Below the pieces are notes generated by a model, which was given only the letters and a program-made list of their open reading frames with translations, was not told where the DNA came from and did no database searches. From NCBI GenBank assembly GCA_015487645.1, contig WFPH01000191.1, forward strand, positions 1-7,452: a stretch of 7,452 nucleotides of DNA, in the 5' to 3' direction. Made by a program: the position numbers and the translations under genes. Source of the stretch: Thermosulfurimonas sp. (GTDB lineage Bacteria; Desulfobacterota; Thermodesulfobacteria; Thermodesulfobacteriales; Thermodesulfobacteriaceae). This document shows positions 1 through 7,014 of the stretch, piece by piece (within the stretch, counting starts at the first letter, position 1; the number at the start of each line of letters is the position of its first letter).

Positions 1-2065
1 GAATCCCCGTATCACCCTAGGTACGGTGACCGGAATCCTCGAAAAACTGCGAAGGCTGGCGGCAGAACTAGGGGAAAGCCCTTGTCCGGGCTGCGGAGAA
101 ACGGTGCGCGTCTCCTCCCTCTCGGAGGTCCTGAACCACTTCGAAGAGTTCCCCGAAGGGACCCGTCTCCTCATCACTGCCCCCCTCCGGGAGACCTCTC
201 CCGAAGCCATCTCCTACCTGGTAGGCGAGGGCTTCGGGCGTTTCTACCTCGATGGTCAAATCTACGACCTCACAGAGGAACCCCTTCCTCCCCGGATAAA
301 AAGGGCCGAGGTCGTGGTGGATCGTCTGATAAAGAAGAAAGAGGCCCAATTGCGAAGTCTTGAGGCCCTCCGCCTGGCCGAAAGACTTTCCGGAGGTCCG
401 GTCATCCTACGTCCTCTGGAGGGGGGAGCCCTGATTTTCACTTTGAAGCCCCGCTGCCCTCATTGTCTTACAGAGCTCATAGAGCTTTCCCCCGAACATT
501 TTTCCTTTAACCATCCCCGTGGGGCCTGTGTGACTTGTGATGGGCTTGGAGAGGTGGAAGGAGAGATATGTCCGGAATGCCGAGGGCTCAGATTGAAACC
601 GGATGCCCTCCGGGTAAGACTCTTCGGCCGCCCCCTAAGCGAAATCCTGCGGCTTAGCCTCGAGGAGCTCGGCCGTTTTTTTGAGGAAGCCAGGGTTCCG
701 CGGACCTGCCAGGAATTTCTCAGGGCCTTCCGTGAAGAGCTTTCGGCCCTCCTCTCTACGCTCAAGGCCCTAGGTCTGGGGAAACTCAACCTGCTTTCCC
801 CTTTCCACCGGCTATCCACCGGGGAACGCAAGCGAGTGGAACTCGCGGGGCTTCTCGCCCACCGCCTTTCCGGAACGCTTTTCGTATTCGATGAGCCGGG
901 CCTAGGTCTTTCCCCGGCGGAAAAAGAGAAACTCCTTCTTTTCCTGAGAGATCTCGTTTTTGGGGCCAATACGGTCCTGGTGGTGGAGCACGATCCCCTT
1001 TTTGTCCAGAGGGCCGACCTGGTGGTGGAACTCGGCCCTGGAGCAGGCCCGGAGGGCGGGAAGGTGCTTTTTGTGGGGCCTCCGGAGGAGCTCTCCAGGC
1101 GTCCAGAGCTTCCCACCGGAGCCGTTCTCTCGGGTAAGAAACGATTAAAAAGAACCTTCCGGCCGAGGGAAGATCGCCTCTCCCTCGAGGATTTTCCAGC
1201 CCTCTGGAAAGGAGGGCTCACCGTCATTTGCGGGGTCTCGGGGAGTGGCAAAACCCGTCTCCTTGAAAGACTAGCCGCGTATTTTTCCCGAAAAGGCCTG
1301 TCCCATGCTTTTCTCTATGGAGAACTTCCGGGAAAGCTCCGGGGGATGGTGGCTAGTTTTCTGGGAGTCTTCGACGAAATCCGCAATCTTTTTGCCACCA
1401 CGCCCGAGGCTCGAGCCCTGGGGCTATCTCCGGGGCACTTTAGCCCCTTCTCCCCGGAAGGGCGGTGTCCCTATTGCCGGGGAGAAGGCCGAAGGCTTTT
1501 CAGAATCTCCGGGGTCGTAGAAACTGAGATCCTCTGTGAAGAATGCCAGGGTTCCGGCTTAAAACCCGAGGCCTTGAAGGTGAGCTACCGGGGCTTCCGT
1601 CTCCCCGAGATCCTGGATCTTTCTATCGAAGAAGCCCTGCGATTTTTTGCCCGCATCCCTAAGATAGCGGACAGACTGCGCAAGGCCTCTGAAAAAGGCC
1701 TGGGATACCTCCGTTTGGGGCAGAGCCTTAAGAGTCTTTCCGGGGGAGAAAAGCTCCGCCTGCGTCTCACTCGGGAGCTCCTCCGACGAGGCGGCACAGA
1801 ATTCTTCCTCCTGGACCTTCCCTCCATGGGGCTCCACCTCTCGGACCTCCAGAGACTTCTCAAGGTTCTGGAAGATCTCCTTCGGGAGGGCAAAACCCTG
1901 ATCCTGGCCGAAAATCAGCCCCTGCTCGTGTTGCTTGCCGACGAGATCTGGGTCCTTGAGGAGGGTCGCCTGAAGTTTACGGGAAATCCAGAGAAGTTTC
2001 TGGGATCCGGACATCCTCTGGCCGGTGAGCTTCGCCCATACGCTTCCCTGGTGGAAATAGCATGA
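1..2065 (+). CDS. uvrA: UvrA-family excinuclease ABC subunit A, 5'-partial, with degenerate second ATPase
   Basis: UvrA scans DNA for bulky lesions as a dimer and loads UvrB in nucleotide excision repair. The frame is open to the left edge: bases 2-28 read NPRITLGTV, matching the UvrA NPRSTVGTVTEI segment, so the GTG at 26 is internal and Walker A of ABC I lies outside the window. Numbering from that GTG: UvrB-binding region about 15-140; zinc cysteines C144/C147 and C168/C171 followed closely by C182/C185; ABC I signature LSTGE 263-267, Walker B DEP 289-291, H-loop H322; ABC II Walker A GVSGSGKT 403-410, zinc cysteines C481/C484 and C504/C507, signature LSGGE 571-575. Oddities: the insertion domain normally between GLG and CPxC is reduced to a few residues; ABC II has DLP instead of DEP (L598), Asn instead of the H-loop His (N630), no recognisable Q-loop, and lacks the C-terminal DLGPEGG motif. 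The frame is intact, so it looks functional but divergent. It may be a paralogue rather than the cell's main UvrA. The stop overlaps the rsmD start (ATGA). Confidence 0.92.
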   Translation, partial: NPRITLGTVTGILEKLRRLAAELGESPCPGCGETVRVSSLSEVLNHFEEFPEGTRLLITAPLRETSPEAISYLVGEGFGRFYLDGQIYDLTEEPLPPRIKRAEVVVDRLIKKKEAQLRSLEALRLAERLSGGPVILRPLEGGALIFTLKPRCPHCLTELIELSPEHFSFNHPRGACVTCDGLGEVEGEICPECRGLRLKPDALRVRLFGRPLSEILRLSLEELGRFFEEARVPRTCQEFLRAFREELSALLSTLKALGLGKLNLLSPFHRLSTGERKRVELAGLLAHRLSGTLFVFDEPGLGLSPAEKEKLLLFLRDLVFGANTVLVVEHDPLFVQRADLVVELGPGAGPEGGKVLFVGPPEELSRRPELPTGAVLSGKKRLKRTFRPREDRLSLEDFPALWKGGLTVICGVSGSGKTRLLERLAAYFSRKGLSHAFLYGELPGKLRGMVASFLGVFDEIRNLFATTPEARALGLSPGHFSPFSPEGRCPYCRGEGRRLFRISGVVETEILCEECQGSGLKPEALKVSYRGFRLPEILDLSIEEALRFFARIPKIADRLRKASEKGLGYLRLGQSLKSLSGGEKLRLRLTRELLRRGGTEFFLLDLPSMGLHLSDLQRLLKVLEDLLREGKTLILAENQPLLVLLADEIWVLEEGRLKFTGNPEKFLGSGHPLAGELRPYASLVEIA

Positions 2066-2601
2066 GGATCACCGGCGGTCGGCTTAAAGGGCTGATCCTG
2101 GTCTCGCCCAAGGGACGAGGCACCCGCCCCATGACTGAAAAGGTCCGAAAAGCCCTTTTCGATATCCTGGGAGCAAGGGTCTCCGGGGCCCGGGTGCTGG
2201 ATCTCTTTTCGGGTTCCGGGGCTCTGGGGCTTGAAGCCCTCTCTCGGGGGGATAAAGAGGTAATCTTCGCGGAAGCAGACCCCCGGGTCTGTGAAATCAT
2301 TCGGCAAAATCTCCGGAAAGCTGGTCTCGAAGATCAGGCGCGGGTTGTGCGGGCCCATCTACCCCGTGACCTGCATCGGCTTCCTCCCGGCCCCTACGAC
2401 CTCATCTTCATCACCCCCCCTTACGGCCGGGGCTTGGGAGAGCGGACCCTCGAGTCCCTTTCCCCGAACCTCCTTGCGGAAGAGGGCCTCATCGTGGTAG
2501 AAGAAACTAAAGGTCAACCCCTGAGCCCCCAAAAGGTGGCTTTCAAGGAATATCGGAGGAAAACTTACGGACAAACGGTGCTCTACTTCTATGGAAAATG
2601 A
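2062..2601 (+). CDS. rsmD: 16S rRNA (guanine(966)-N(2))-methyltransferase RsmD
   Basis: This protein uses S-adenosylmethionine to methylate N2 of a guanine (G966 in E. coli numbering) in 16S rRNA of the small subunit. The 179-residue length is typical. Family motifs in order are RITGGRLKG at 2-10, RPMTEKVRKALFDIL at 22-36, the SAM-binding LDLFSGSGALGLEALSRG at 46-63, an acidic residue after the second strand (FAEAD, 69-73), and the catalytic motif IV region at 118-121. Motif IV reads TPPY instead of the family's DPPY, and two base changes separate its ACC codon from an Asp codon, so it is not a simple misread. ATG at 2062 overlaps the upstream stop (ATGA), and the gene's own stop overlaps the coaD start the same way, indicating translational coupling. 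rsmD next to coaD is a common bacterial arrangement, which supports both calls. Confidence 0.93.
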   Translation: MRITGGRLKGLILVSPKGRGTRPMTEKVRKALFDILGARVSGARVLDLFSGSGALGLEALSRGDKEVIFAEADPRVCEIIRQNLRKAGLEDQARVVRAHLPRDLHRLPPGPYDLIFITPPYGRGLGERTLESLSPNLLAEEGLIVVEETKGQPLSPQKVAFKEYRRKTYGQTVLYFYGK

Positions 2602-3107
2602 ATCAGGCGATAAAAATCGCGGTCTACCCCGGGACCTTCGACCCCGTAACTAACGGCCACCTGGATCTCATTCGAAGAGCCCTGCGGCTCTTCGATCGTC
2701 TCATTGTGGCCATCGGGGAGAATCCGGCCAAGAAACCCCTTTTCAGCTTGGAAGAACGACTCGAAATGCTGGAGGAGGCTGTAAGCGAGTGGCCAGAAAC
2801 GGAAAGGACCCGCCTGGAGATCACCAGTTTTTCAGGGCTGTTGGTGGATTTCTGCCGGGAAAGAGGCGCCCGGGCTATCGTACGGGGCCTTAGAGCGGTC
2901 TCGGACTTCGAATACGAGTTCCAGCTGGCCCTCATGAACCGCAAACTCGCCCGGGACATAGATACCGTCTTTCTTATGCCCGGCTTCCGCTGGATCTTCA
3001 TCAGTTCCACCATCATCAAAGAAGCCGCCCGTTTCGGGGGAAACCTGGAAGGCCTGGTCCCCCCAGGGGTCATCCGGAGGCTCCGTGAAAAGTTCGGCCT
3101 GGATTAA
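2598..3107 (+). CDS. coaD: Phosphopantetheine adenylyltransferase (CoaD)
   Basis: CoaD transfers the AMP group of ATP to 4'-phosphopantetheine, giving dephospho-CoA and pyrophosphate, the penultimate step of coenzyme A synthesis in the cytoplasm. The 169-residue protein is full length for the family. Visible motifs are YPGTFDPVTNGHLDLI at 10-25, containing the nucleotidyltransferase TxGH (T18-H21); RGLRAVSDFEYEFQLALMN at 96-114, for substrate binding and oligomer contacts; and ISSTIIKE at 135-142, the ATP-binding ISSxxxKE signature. No key residue is missing. ATG at 2598 overlaps the rsmD stop in an ATGA junction with only a weak Shine-Dalgarno, so translation is probably coupled. The stop at 3105-3107 sits within or just before the ribosome binding site of the next gene. 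Confidence 0.96.
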   Translation: MNQAIKIAVYPGTFDPVTNGHLDLIRRALRLFDRLIVAIGENPAKKPLFSLEERLEMLEEAVSEWPETERTRLEITSFSGLLVDFCRERGARAIVRGLRAVSDFEYEFQLALMNRKLARDIDTVFLMPGFRWIFISSTIIKEAARFGGNLEGLVPPGVIRRLREKFGLD

Positions 3108-3114
3108 GGAGAGG
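3106..3114 (+). promoter_or_regulatory. Ribosome binding site for the DUF3108 gene
   Basis: AAGGAGAGG overlaps the TAA stop of coaD and lies 6 bases before an in-frame TTG at 3121. This spacing favours TTG as the start. The alternative GTG at 3085 has a GGAGG at 3076-3080 only 4 bases ahead of it and would overlap coaD by 23 bases. Confidence 0.5.
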
Positions 3115-3120
3115 TCCGGA

Positions 3121-3885
3121 TTGCTCCGGCTTCTCCGAATATCCCTGCTACTTTTTCTCCTCTCTGGTGCTCTGGCCGAGCCCCGGGCCGAGACGCGGTA
3201 CTTCCTTTTCCGGGTTACCTGGGAATTCATTCCGGTGGGCCGGATTGAGCTCTGGCGTAGTGAACAGGAGACCGTGGCCTATGCCCGCACCACCGGCCTT
3301 GGGGCCCTGATCTTTCCCTTTCGCTCCCTCTGGCGGACGGTGCTCGATCCGAAGGGATACCCTCGAAAAACCGAAATTGAGATCCTGGAAAGGAACCACC
3401 CCAAGAGGAAAATCCTGCGGTTCGAGCCCGAAAAGGGGCTTGTGATCAAGGAAAAAATTACTCCCCGGAAGCACGTACGAGAAACTTTCAGGGTGCGTTA
3501 TCCCCTTTACGATGAACTAACGGCCTTCTGGGCCACGCTCGCCTTCCCCTGGAAAGGCCCAGGTGACCGCATGGCATTGCCCGTCTTCGCCAGAGGAAAG
3601 GTCCACCGGGTGTCCATTGTGGCCAAGAGGCTAAAAGAAATCAAAAGCTTCCGGGGCTGGGAGAGGGCTCTTGAGATAGAAGCCCTTTTGCCTTTTGAAA
3701 GCGAACTCATCAAGCGGTCGCGAAATATGAAGCTCTATCTTTCCCCGGAAGGCTGGCCCCTCATCGGAGAGGGTGATATCCCCTTGGGTCACCTCAAGGT
3801 CTACCTTGAAAAGGCTTTAGCGGGAGGGGATGCCCCGCCACCACCAGAAGGACTTCTTCACAGCACTCTGAAAGTTCTCGATTGA
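3121..3885 (+). CDS. DUF3108 domain-containing protein with signal peptide
   Basis: This is a DUF3108-family protein, probably exported. Its molecular function is not known and I do not assign one. With the TTG start it has 254 residues. A basic N-terminus (MLRLLR), a hydrophobic stretch at 7-15 and an ALA-E site near 19/20 look like a type I signal peptide; there is no lipobox Cys. The mature part shows the DUF3108 pattern: an early aromatic strand followed by IPVGRIEL, a TTGLG turn and FPFRSLWRTVLDPKGYPRKTEI, a YDELTAFW segment where the family has a D-x-L-S/T-A motif, and a C-terminal MKLYLSPEGWPLIGEGDIPLGHLKVYL-like strand pair (described, not quoted in full). The start could instead be GTG 3085, giving 266 residues and a longer n-region. 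The last 20 or so residues, after YLEKAL, are proline/glycine-rich, lie opposite the cobU 3' end and are probably not part of the domain. It is last in the plus-strand operon. Confidence 0.8.
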   Translation: MLRLLRISLLLFLLSGALAEPRAETRYFLFRVTWEFIPVGRIELWRSEQETVAYARTTGLGALIFPFRSLWRTVLDPKGYPRKTEIEILERNHPKRKILRFEPEKGLVIKEKITPRKHVRETFRVRYPLYDELTAFWATLAFPWKGPGDRMALPVFARGKVHRVSIVAKRLKEIKSFRGWERALEIEALLPFESELIKRSRNMKLYLSPEGWPLIGEGDIPLGHLKVYLEKALAGGDAPPPPEGLLHSTLKVLD

Positions 3886-4309
3886 GGCGTCCCAAGGTGC
3901 TCACATAGCGCCGAGTAAGAGGATCCGGAGCCACGGTGGAGAGCCCCACCTCGTTTGAGACCAAAATGAGCCGTCCGGAGAAGGCCTGCACGCTCTCGCG
4001 GAGGGCCTTAAGAGTTTCTTCCAGAGGTTGTCCATAATGAAAGAGGTTGCCCAGCCAGACCGTGAGGCAGTCCACCACCGTGGTCTTGCCAGAAGACTCC
4101 CGGAGGGCCCGTGGCAGATCTAGAGGTTCCTCCACGGTCAAAAATTCCCGGCCCCGCTCCTGGCGGTGCCGGGTGATCTTTTCGGCCATCTCCGGATCGG
4201 TGGCCTCGGCGGTCGCAATGAAAATCCTGGGAGGAGGAGCCGCGAGCGCGAGCTCCAGAGCCAACCGGCTCTTTCCCGAAGCTATCCCTCCTAAAATCAA
4301 TGTCCGCAT
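3794..4309 (-). CDS. cobU: Bifunctional adenosylcobinamide kinase / adenosylcobinamide-phosphate guanylyltransferase (CobU)
   Basis: CobU phosphorylates adenosylcobinamide and then transfers GMP to it, yielding AdoCbi-GDP for cobalamin nucleotide-loop assembly. The 171-residue length is typical. Seen: P-loop GGIASGKS at 7-14 (family consensus GGARSGKS); IATAEATDPEMAEKITRHR at 31-49, including H48 in the position of the guanylylated histidine; TVEEPLDL; VVDCLTVWLGNLF, carrying the Walker B-like Asp; VSNEVGLSTVAPDPLTRRY; and a C-terminal LLVVAGHPLPLK typical of the family end. ATG at 4307-4309 fits the usual distance to the P-loop, although no strong Shine-Dalgarno is visible. The gene stands alone on the minus strand with no other cobalamin gene in the window. 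Its 3' end overlaps the convergent DUF3108 gene by 92 bases. Its presence implies cobinamide salvage or corrinoid synthesis. Confidence 0.95.
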   Translation of the reverse strand: MRTLILGGIASGKSRLALELALAAPPPRIFIATAEATDPEMAEKITRHRQERGREFLTVEEPLDLPRALRESSGKTTVVDCLTVWLGNLFHYGQPLEETLKALRESVQAFSGRLILVSNEVGLSTVAPDPLTRRYVSTLGRLNRELSECCEEVLLVVAGHPLPLKPFQGRP

Positions 4310-4374
4310 CCCGAGGTTGCTTTTACCCCGGATTTAGCTTAAAGAAAACAGTCAAAAAGGTGCGGAGGAGAGGG
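4310..4374. promoter_or_regulatory. Divergent intergenic region between cobU and valS
   Basis: These 65 bases are the only true intergenic gap in the window and must hold the start signals for cobU (minus) and valS (plus) unless these lie inside genes. The centre, about 4331-4360, is clearly more AT-rich than the flanking genes. On the minus strand a TTGACT (4355-4350) resembles a -35 box, but the nearest -10-like TAAATC is only 13 bases away, so I do not assign a promoter. No hairpin terminator or riboswitch-sized leader fits. Confidence 0.35.
4364..4373 (+). promoter_or_regulatory. Strong ribosome binding site for valS
   Basis: GGAGGAGAGG precedes the GTG at 4375; the core GGAGG (4364-4368) is 6 bases from the start. 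It decides the valS start in favour of GTG 4375 over the in-frame ATG at 4300 and GTG at 4360, neither of which has a comparable site. Confidence 0.65.
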
Positions 4375-7014
4375 GTGAAGGAGATTCCCAAGAGCTACGA
4401 CTTCCGGGAAGTGGAAGGAAAATGGTACCGTTTCTGGGAGGAGAAAGGCTATTTCCGGCCCTCGCTTGATCCTGAGAAACCCAAGTTCTGTATCGTAATC
4501 CCTCCGCCAAACGTCACCGGCAGTCTCCACATCGGGCACGCCCTCAACAACACCATTCAGGATATCCTGGCGCGCTACAAGCGCATGGACGGCTACGACA
4601 CCCTCTGGCTCCCCGGCACGGATCACGCCGGCATCGCCACCCAGAACGTAGTGGAACGGGAACTGGCCAAGGAGGGGCGGACCAGGCACGACCTGGGCCG
4701 GGAAGCCTTCCTCGAGCGGGTCTGGCAGTGGAAGGAGCGTTTCGGAAACCGCATCATCGAACAGCTGAAACGTCTGGGGGCCTCCTGCGACTGGTCCAGG
4801 TTGCGTTTCACTATGGACGAAGGGCTCTCGCGGGCCGTGCGGGAGGTCTTTGTGCGTCTGTGGGAGGAAGGGCTCATCTATCGGGGAGACTACATCATCA
4901 ACTGGTGTCCCCGGTGCCACACGGCCCTGGCCGATATCGAAGTAGAACACAAACCCACGGCGGGCAAGCTTTGGTACCTGCGCTATCCCCTGGTGGAAGG
5001 CTCGGGCGAGGTGGTAGTGGCCACGACCCGACCCGAAACCATGCTGGGGGACACTGCGGTAGCGGTCAACCCCGAGGATGAACGCTACCGGGATCTCATC
5101 GGCCGCAAGGTGAGGTTGCCCCTCATTGGACGAGAAATCCCCATCATTGCGGACAAGAGCGTGGATCCGGAATTCGGGACCGGAGCGGTCAAGGTCACCC
5201 CGGCTCACGACTTTGCGGATTTCGAGATGGCCCAGCGCCACGGTCTTCCCCTGGTGAAGATCATGGACGAGAACGGAAGGATGACGGCCGAAGCCGGCCC
5301 CTACGCCGGGCTCGACCGCTTTGAGGCCCGTAAAAAAGTCCTGGCCGATCTTGAAGCCCAGGGGTTCCTGGTCAAGACCGAGGATTACGAAGTCATGCTG
5401 GGGCACTGCTACCGCTGCGATTGCGTGGTGGAGCCCCTCATCTCCAAGCAGTGGTTCGTCCGGATGAAGCCCCTGGCTCAGCCGGCCATGGCGGCCGTAG
5501 AAAACGGTTTCATCCGGCTGGTCCCCGAGAATTGGAACAACCTCTATTTCGACTGGATGCGAAAGATCCGGGACTGGTGCATCTCACGCCAGATCTGGTG
5601 GGGTCACCGCATCCCGGCCTGGACCTGTGAGGCCTGCGGGCGGACCTCGGTTTCGCGGGAGGATCTCAAGGCCTGTCCGGAATGCGGCTCGGAGAGGCTT
5701 CGTCAGGAGGAAGACGTGCTCGATACCTGGTTCTCCTCGGCCCTCTGGCCCTTTTCCACCCTAGGTTGGCCGGAGAAGACCGAGGATCTACGGAGCTTCT
5801 ACCCCACCTCGGTCCTGGTGACCAGTTTCGACATTCTTTTCTTCTGGGTGGCCCGCATGATCATGATGGGGCTCCATTTCATGGGGAACATCCCCTTCCG
5901 CACAGTTTACATCCACGCTCTAGTGCGCGACGAAAAAGGCCAGAAGATGAGCAAGAGCCGCGGGAACGTCATAGACCCCGTGGTCATGATCGAGAAATAC
6001 GGAGCGGATGCCCTGCGGTTCACGCTGGCGGCCCTTGCGGCCCAGGGGCGGGACATCAAGCTCTCCGAGAGCCGCATAGAAGGTTACAAACACTTCGTAA
6101 ACAAGATCTGGAATGCCGCCCGCTTCGTACTGCTCAATCTCGAGGGCTTCGAGCCCTGCGAGCTTAAGGCCGAAGCTCTCCCCCTGGTTTCCCGATGGAT
6201 CCTCTCACGACTTTCCCGAACCATCGAGAGGGTGCGGAACCGCCTTGAGGCCTACGAGTTCGATCAGGCGGCCCTGGCCATCTACCATTTCTTCTGGCAC
6301 GAGTTCTGCGACTGGTACATCGAGGCCGCCAAGCTCTACCTCCGGGAAGAAGGCGAAGTCCGCACGCTTGTTCAGAACGTCCTTTACCAGGTGCTTGAGA
6401 CCTCCCTCCGGCTTCTTCACCCCTTCATGCCCTTTGTGACCGAAGAGCTCTGGCAGGCCCTGCCGCACGAGGGGGAAAGCCTCATGGTGGCCCCCTATCC
6501 CCGGCCGGAAGAAGCCCTCCTGGATGAAAAGGCCGAAAGGGAGATGGCCTTCCTGATGGAAGTCATCGTGGCTTTGCGAAACATTCGGGCCGATTACCAT
6601 ATCCATCCCACCCGGGAAATTCCGGCGGTTATCCTCACCGAAAAGACCAGTCTCCAGGCCCTCCTTGAAAGGGAGAAGGCCCTGGTTCAGCTCCTAGCCC
6701 GGGCGGGAGAGATTGAAATACGGGAAAGCGGGCGTCCCGAAGGGGCAGCTTCAGTGGTGCTTTCGGAGGCCGAGGTTTTCGTGCCCTTGGAGGGCCTGGT
6801 GGACCTAGAGCAGGAGATGGCCCGTTTGAAAAAGGAAAGGGAAAAGGTAGCTAAAGAGATCCAGCGGGTCGAGGCTCGACTACAGAATCCCAACTTCCTG
6901 GAAAAGGCCCCGGCCGAGGTGGTGGAGAAAGAAAAGGCCCGGGCCCAGGAACTCGCCGAGCGGCTTAAGAGGATCGAGGAGAATCTGGCGCGCTTTGAGG
7001 CTTTGAAGACTTGA
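4375..7014 (+). CDS. valS: Valyl-tRNA synthetase (ValRS)
   Basis: ValRS is a class I aminoacyl-tRNA synthetase that charges tRNA-Val and hydrolyses mischarged Thr-tRNA-Val. From the GTG at 4375 it has 879 residues, normal for bacterial ValRS, and begins with the family's YDFREVEGKWYRFWEEKGYF element at 8-27. Seen in order: PPPNVTGSLHIGHALNNT at 43-60, with HIGH at 52-55; CPRC at 178-181; the CP1 editing domain with TTRPET at 217-222 and a GTGAVKVTPAHD segment; zinc-type cysteines at 345/348/350 and 418/421/434/437; DTWFSSALWP; KMSKS at 524-528; an all-helical anticodon-binding domain about 610-750; and a charged C-terminal coiled coil from about 803, the tRNA-binding arm typical of ValRS. The LHIGH, KMSKS and editing motifs are all intact. 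No T-box leader fits upstream. Its stop TGA overlaps the TTG start of the next gene. Confidence 0.97.
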   Translation: MKEIPKSYDFREVEGKWYRFWEEKGYFRPSLDPEKPKFCIVIPPPNVTGSLHIGHALNNTIQDILARYKRMDGYDTLWLPGTDHAGIATQNVVERELAKEGRTRHDLGREAFLERVWQWKERFGNRIIEQLKRLGASCDWSRLRFTMDEGLSRAVREVFVRLWEEGLIYRGDYIINWCPRCHTALADIEVEHKPTAGKLWYLRYPLVEGSGEVVVATTRPETMLGDTAVAVNPEDERYRDLIGRKVRLPLIGREIPIIADKSVDPEFGTGAVKVTPAHDFADFEMAQRHGLPLVKIMDENGRMTAEAGPYAGLDRFEARKKVLADLEAQGFLVKTEDYEVMLGHCYRCDCVVEPLISKQWFVRMKPLAQPAMAAVENGFIRLVPENWNNLYFDWMRKIRDWCISRQIWWGHRIPAWTCEACGRTSVSREDLKACPECGSERLRQEEDVLDTWFSSALWPFSTLGWPEKTEDLRSFYPTSVLVTSFDILFFWVARMIMMGLHFMGNIPFRTVYIHALVRDEKGQKMSKSRGNVIDPVVMIEKYGADALRFTLAALAAQGRDIKLSESRIEGYKHFVNKIWNAARFVLLNLEGFEPCELKAEALPLVSRWILSRLSRTIERVRNRLEAYEFDQAALAIYHFFWHEFCDWYIEAAKLYLREEGEVRTLVQNVLYQVLETSLRLLHPFMPFVTEELWQALPHEGESLMVAPYPRPEEALLDEKAEREMAFLMEVIVALRNIRADYHIHPTREIPAVILTEKTSLQALLEREKALVQLLARAGEIEIRESGRPEGAASVVLSEAEVFVPLEGLVDLEQEMARLKKEREKVAKEIQRVEARLQNPNFLEKAPAEVVEKEKARAQELAERLKRIEENLARFEALKT

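Noticed and set aside
26..28. GTG at 26 as the true start of the UvrA-like gene
   Set aside because: The frame is open to the left edge and bases 2-25 already encode the conserved UvrA NPRxTxGT segment, so the gene begins outside the window.
460..1251. 263-codon minus-strand open frame inside the UvrA-like gene
   Set aside because: Its composition is Ser/Arg/Pro-rich without motifs, typical of a shadow frame opposite a GC-rich gene. The plus frame carries clear UvrA motifs.
4331..4355. Minus-strand promoter TTGACT / TAAATC ahead of cobU
   Set aside because: The spacer is only 13 bases, too short for a standard sigma-70-type promoter.
4300..4374. ATG at 4300 as the valS start
   Set aside because: It would overlap the divergent cobU start, has no ribosome binding site, and adds 25 residues with no ValRS similarity. 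GTG 4375 has a strong site at correct spacing.
4310..4374. T-box or other tRNA-sensing leader ahead of valS
   Set aside because: Only 65 bases are available between the divergent genes, and no T-box sequence or stem-loop is visible.
4339..5406. 355-codon open frame on the minus strand inside valS
   Set aside because: It lies fully antisense to highly conserved ValRS sequence. Its translation shows no family motif, and it is a by-product of GC-rich codon use.
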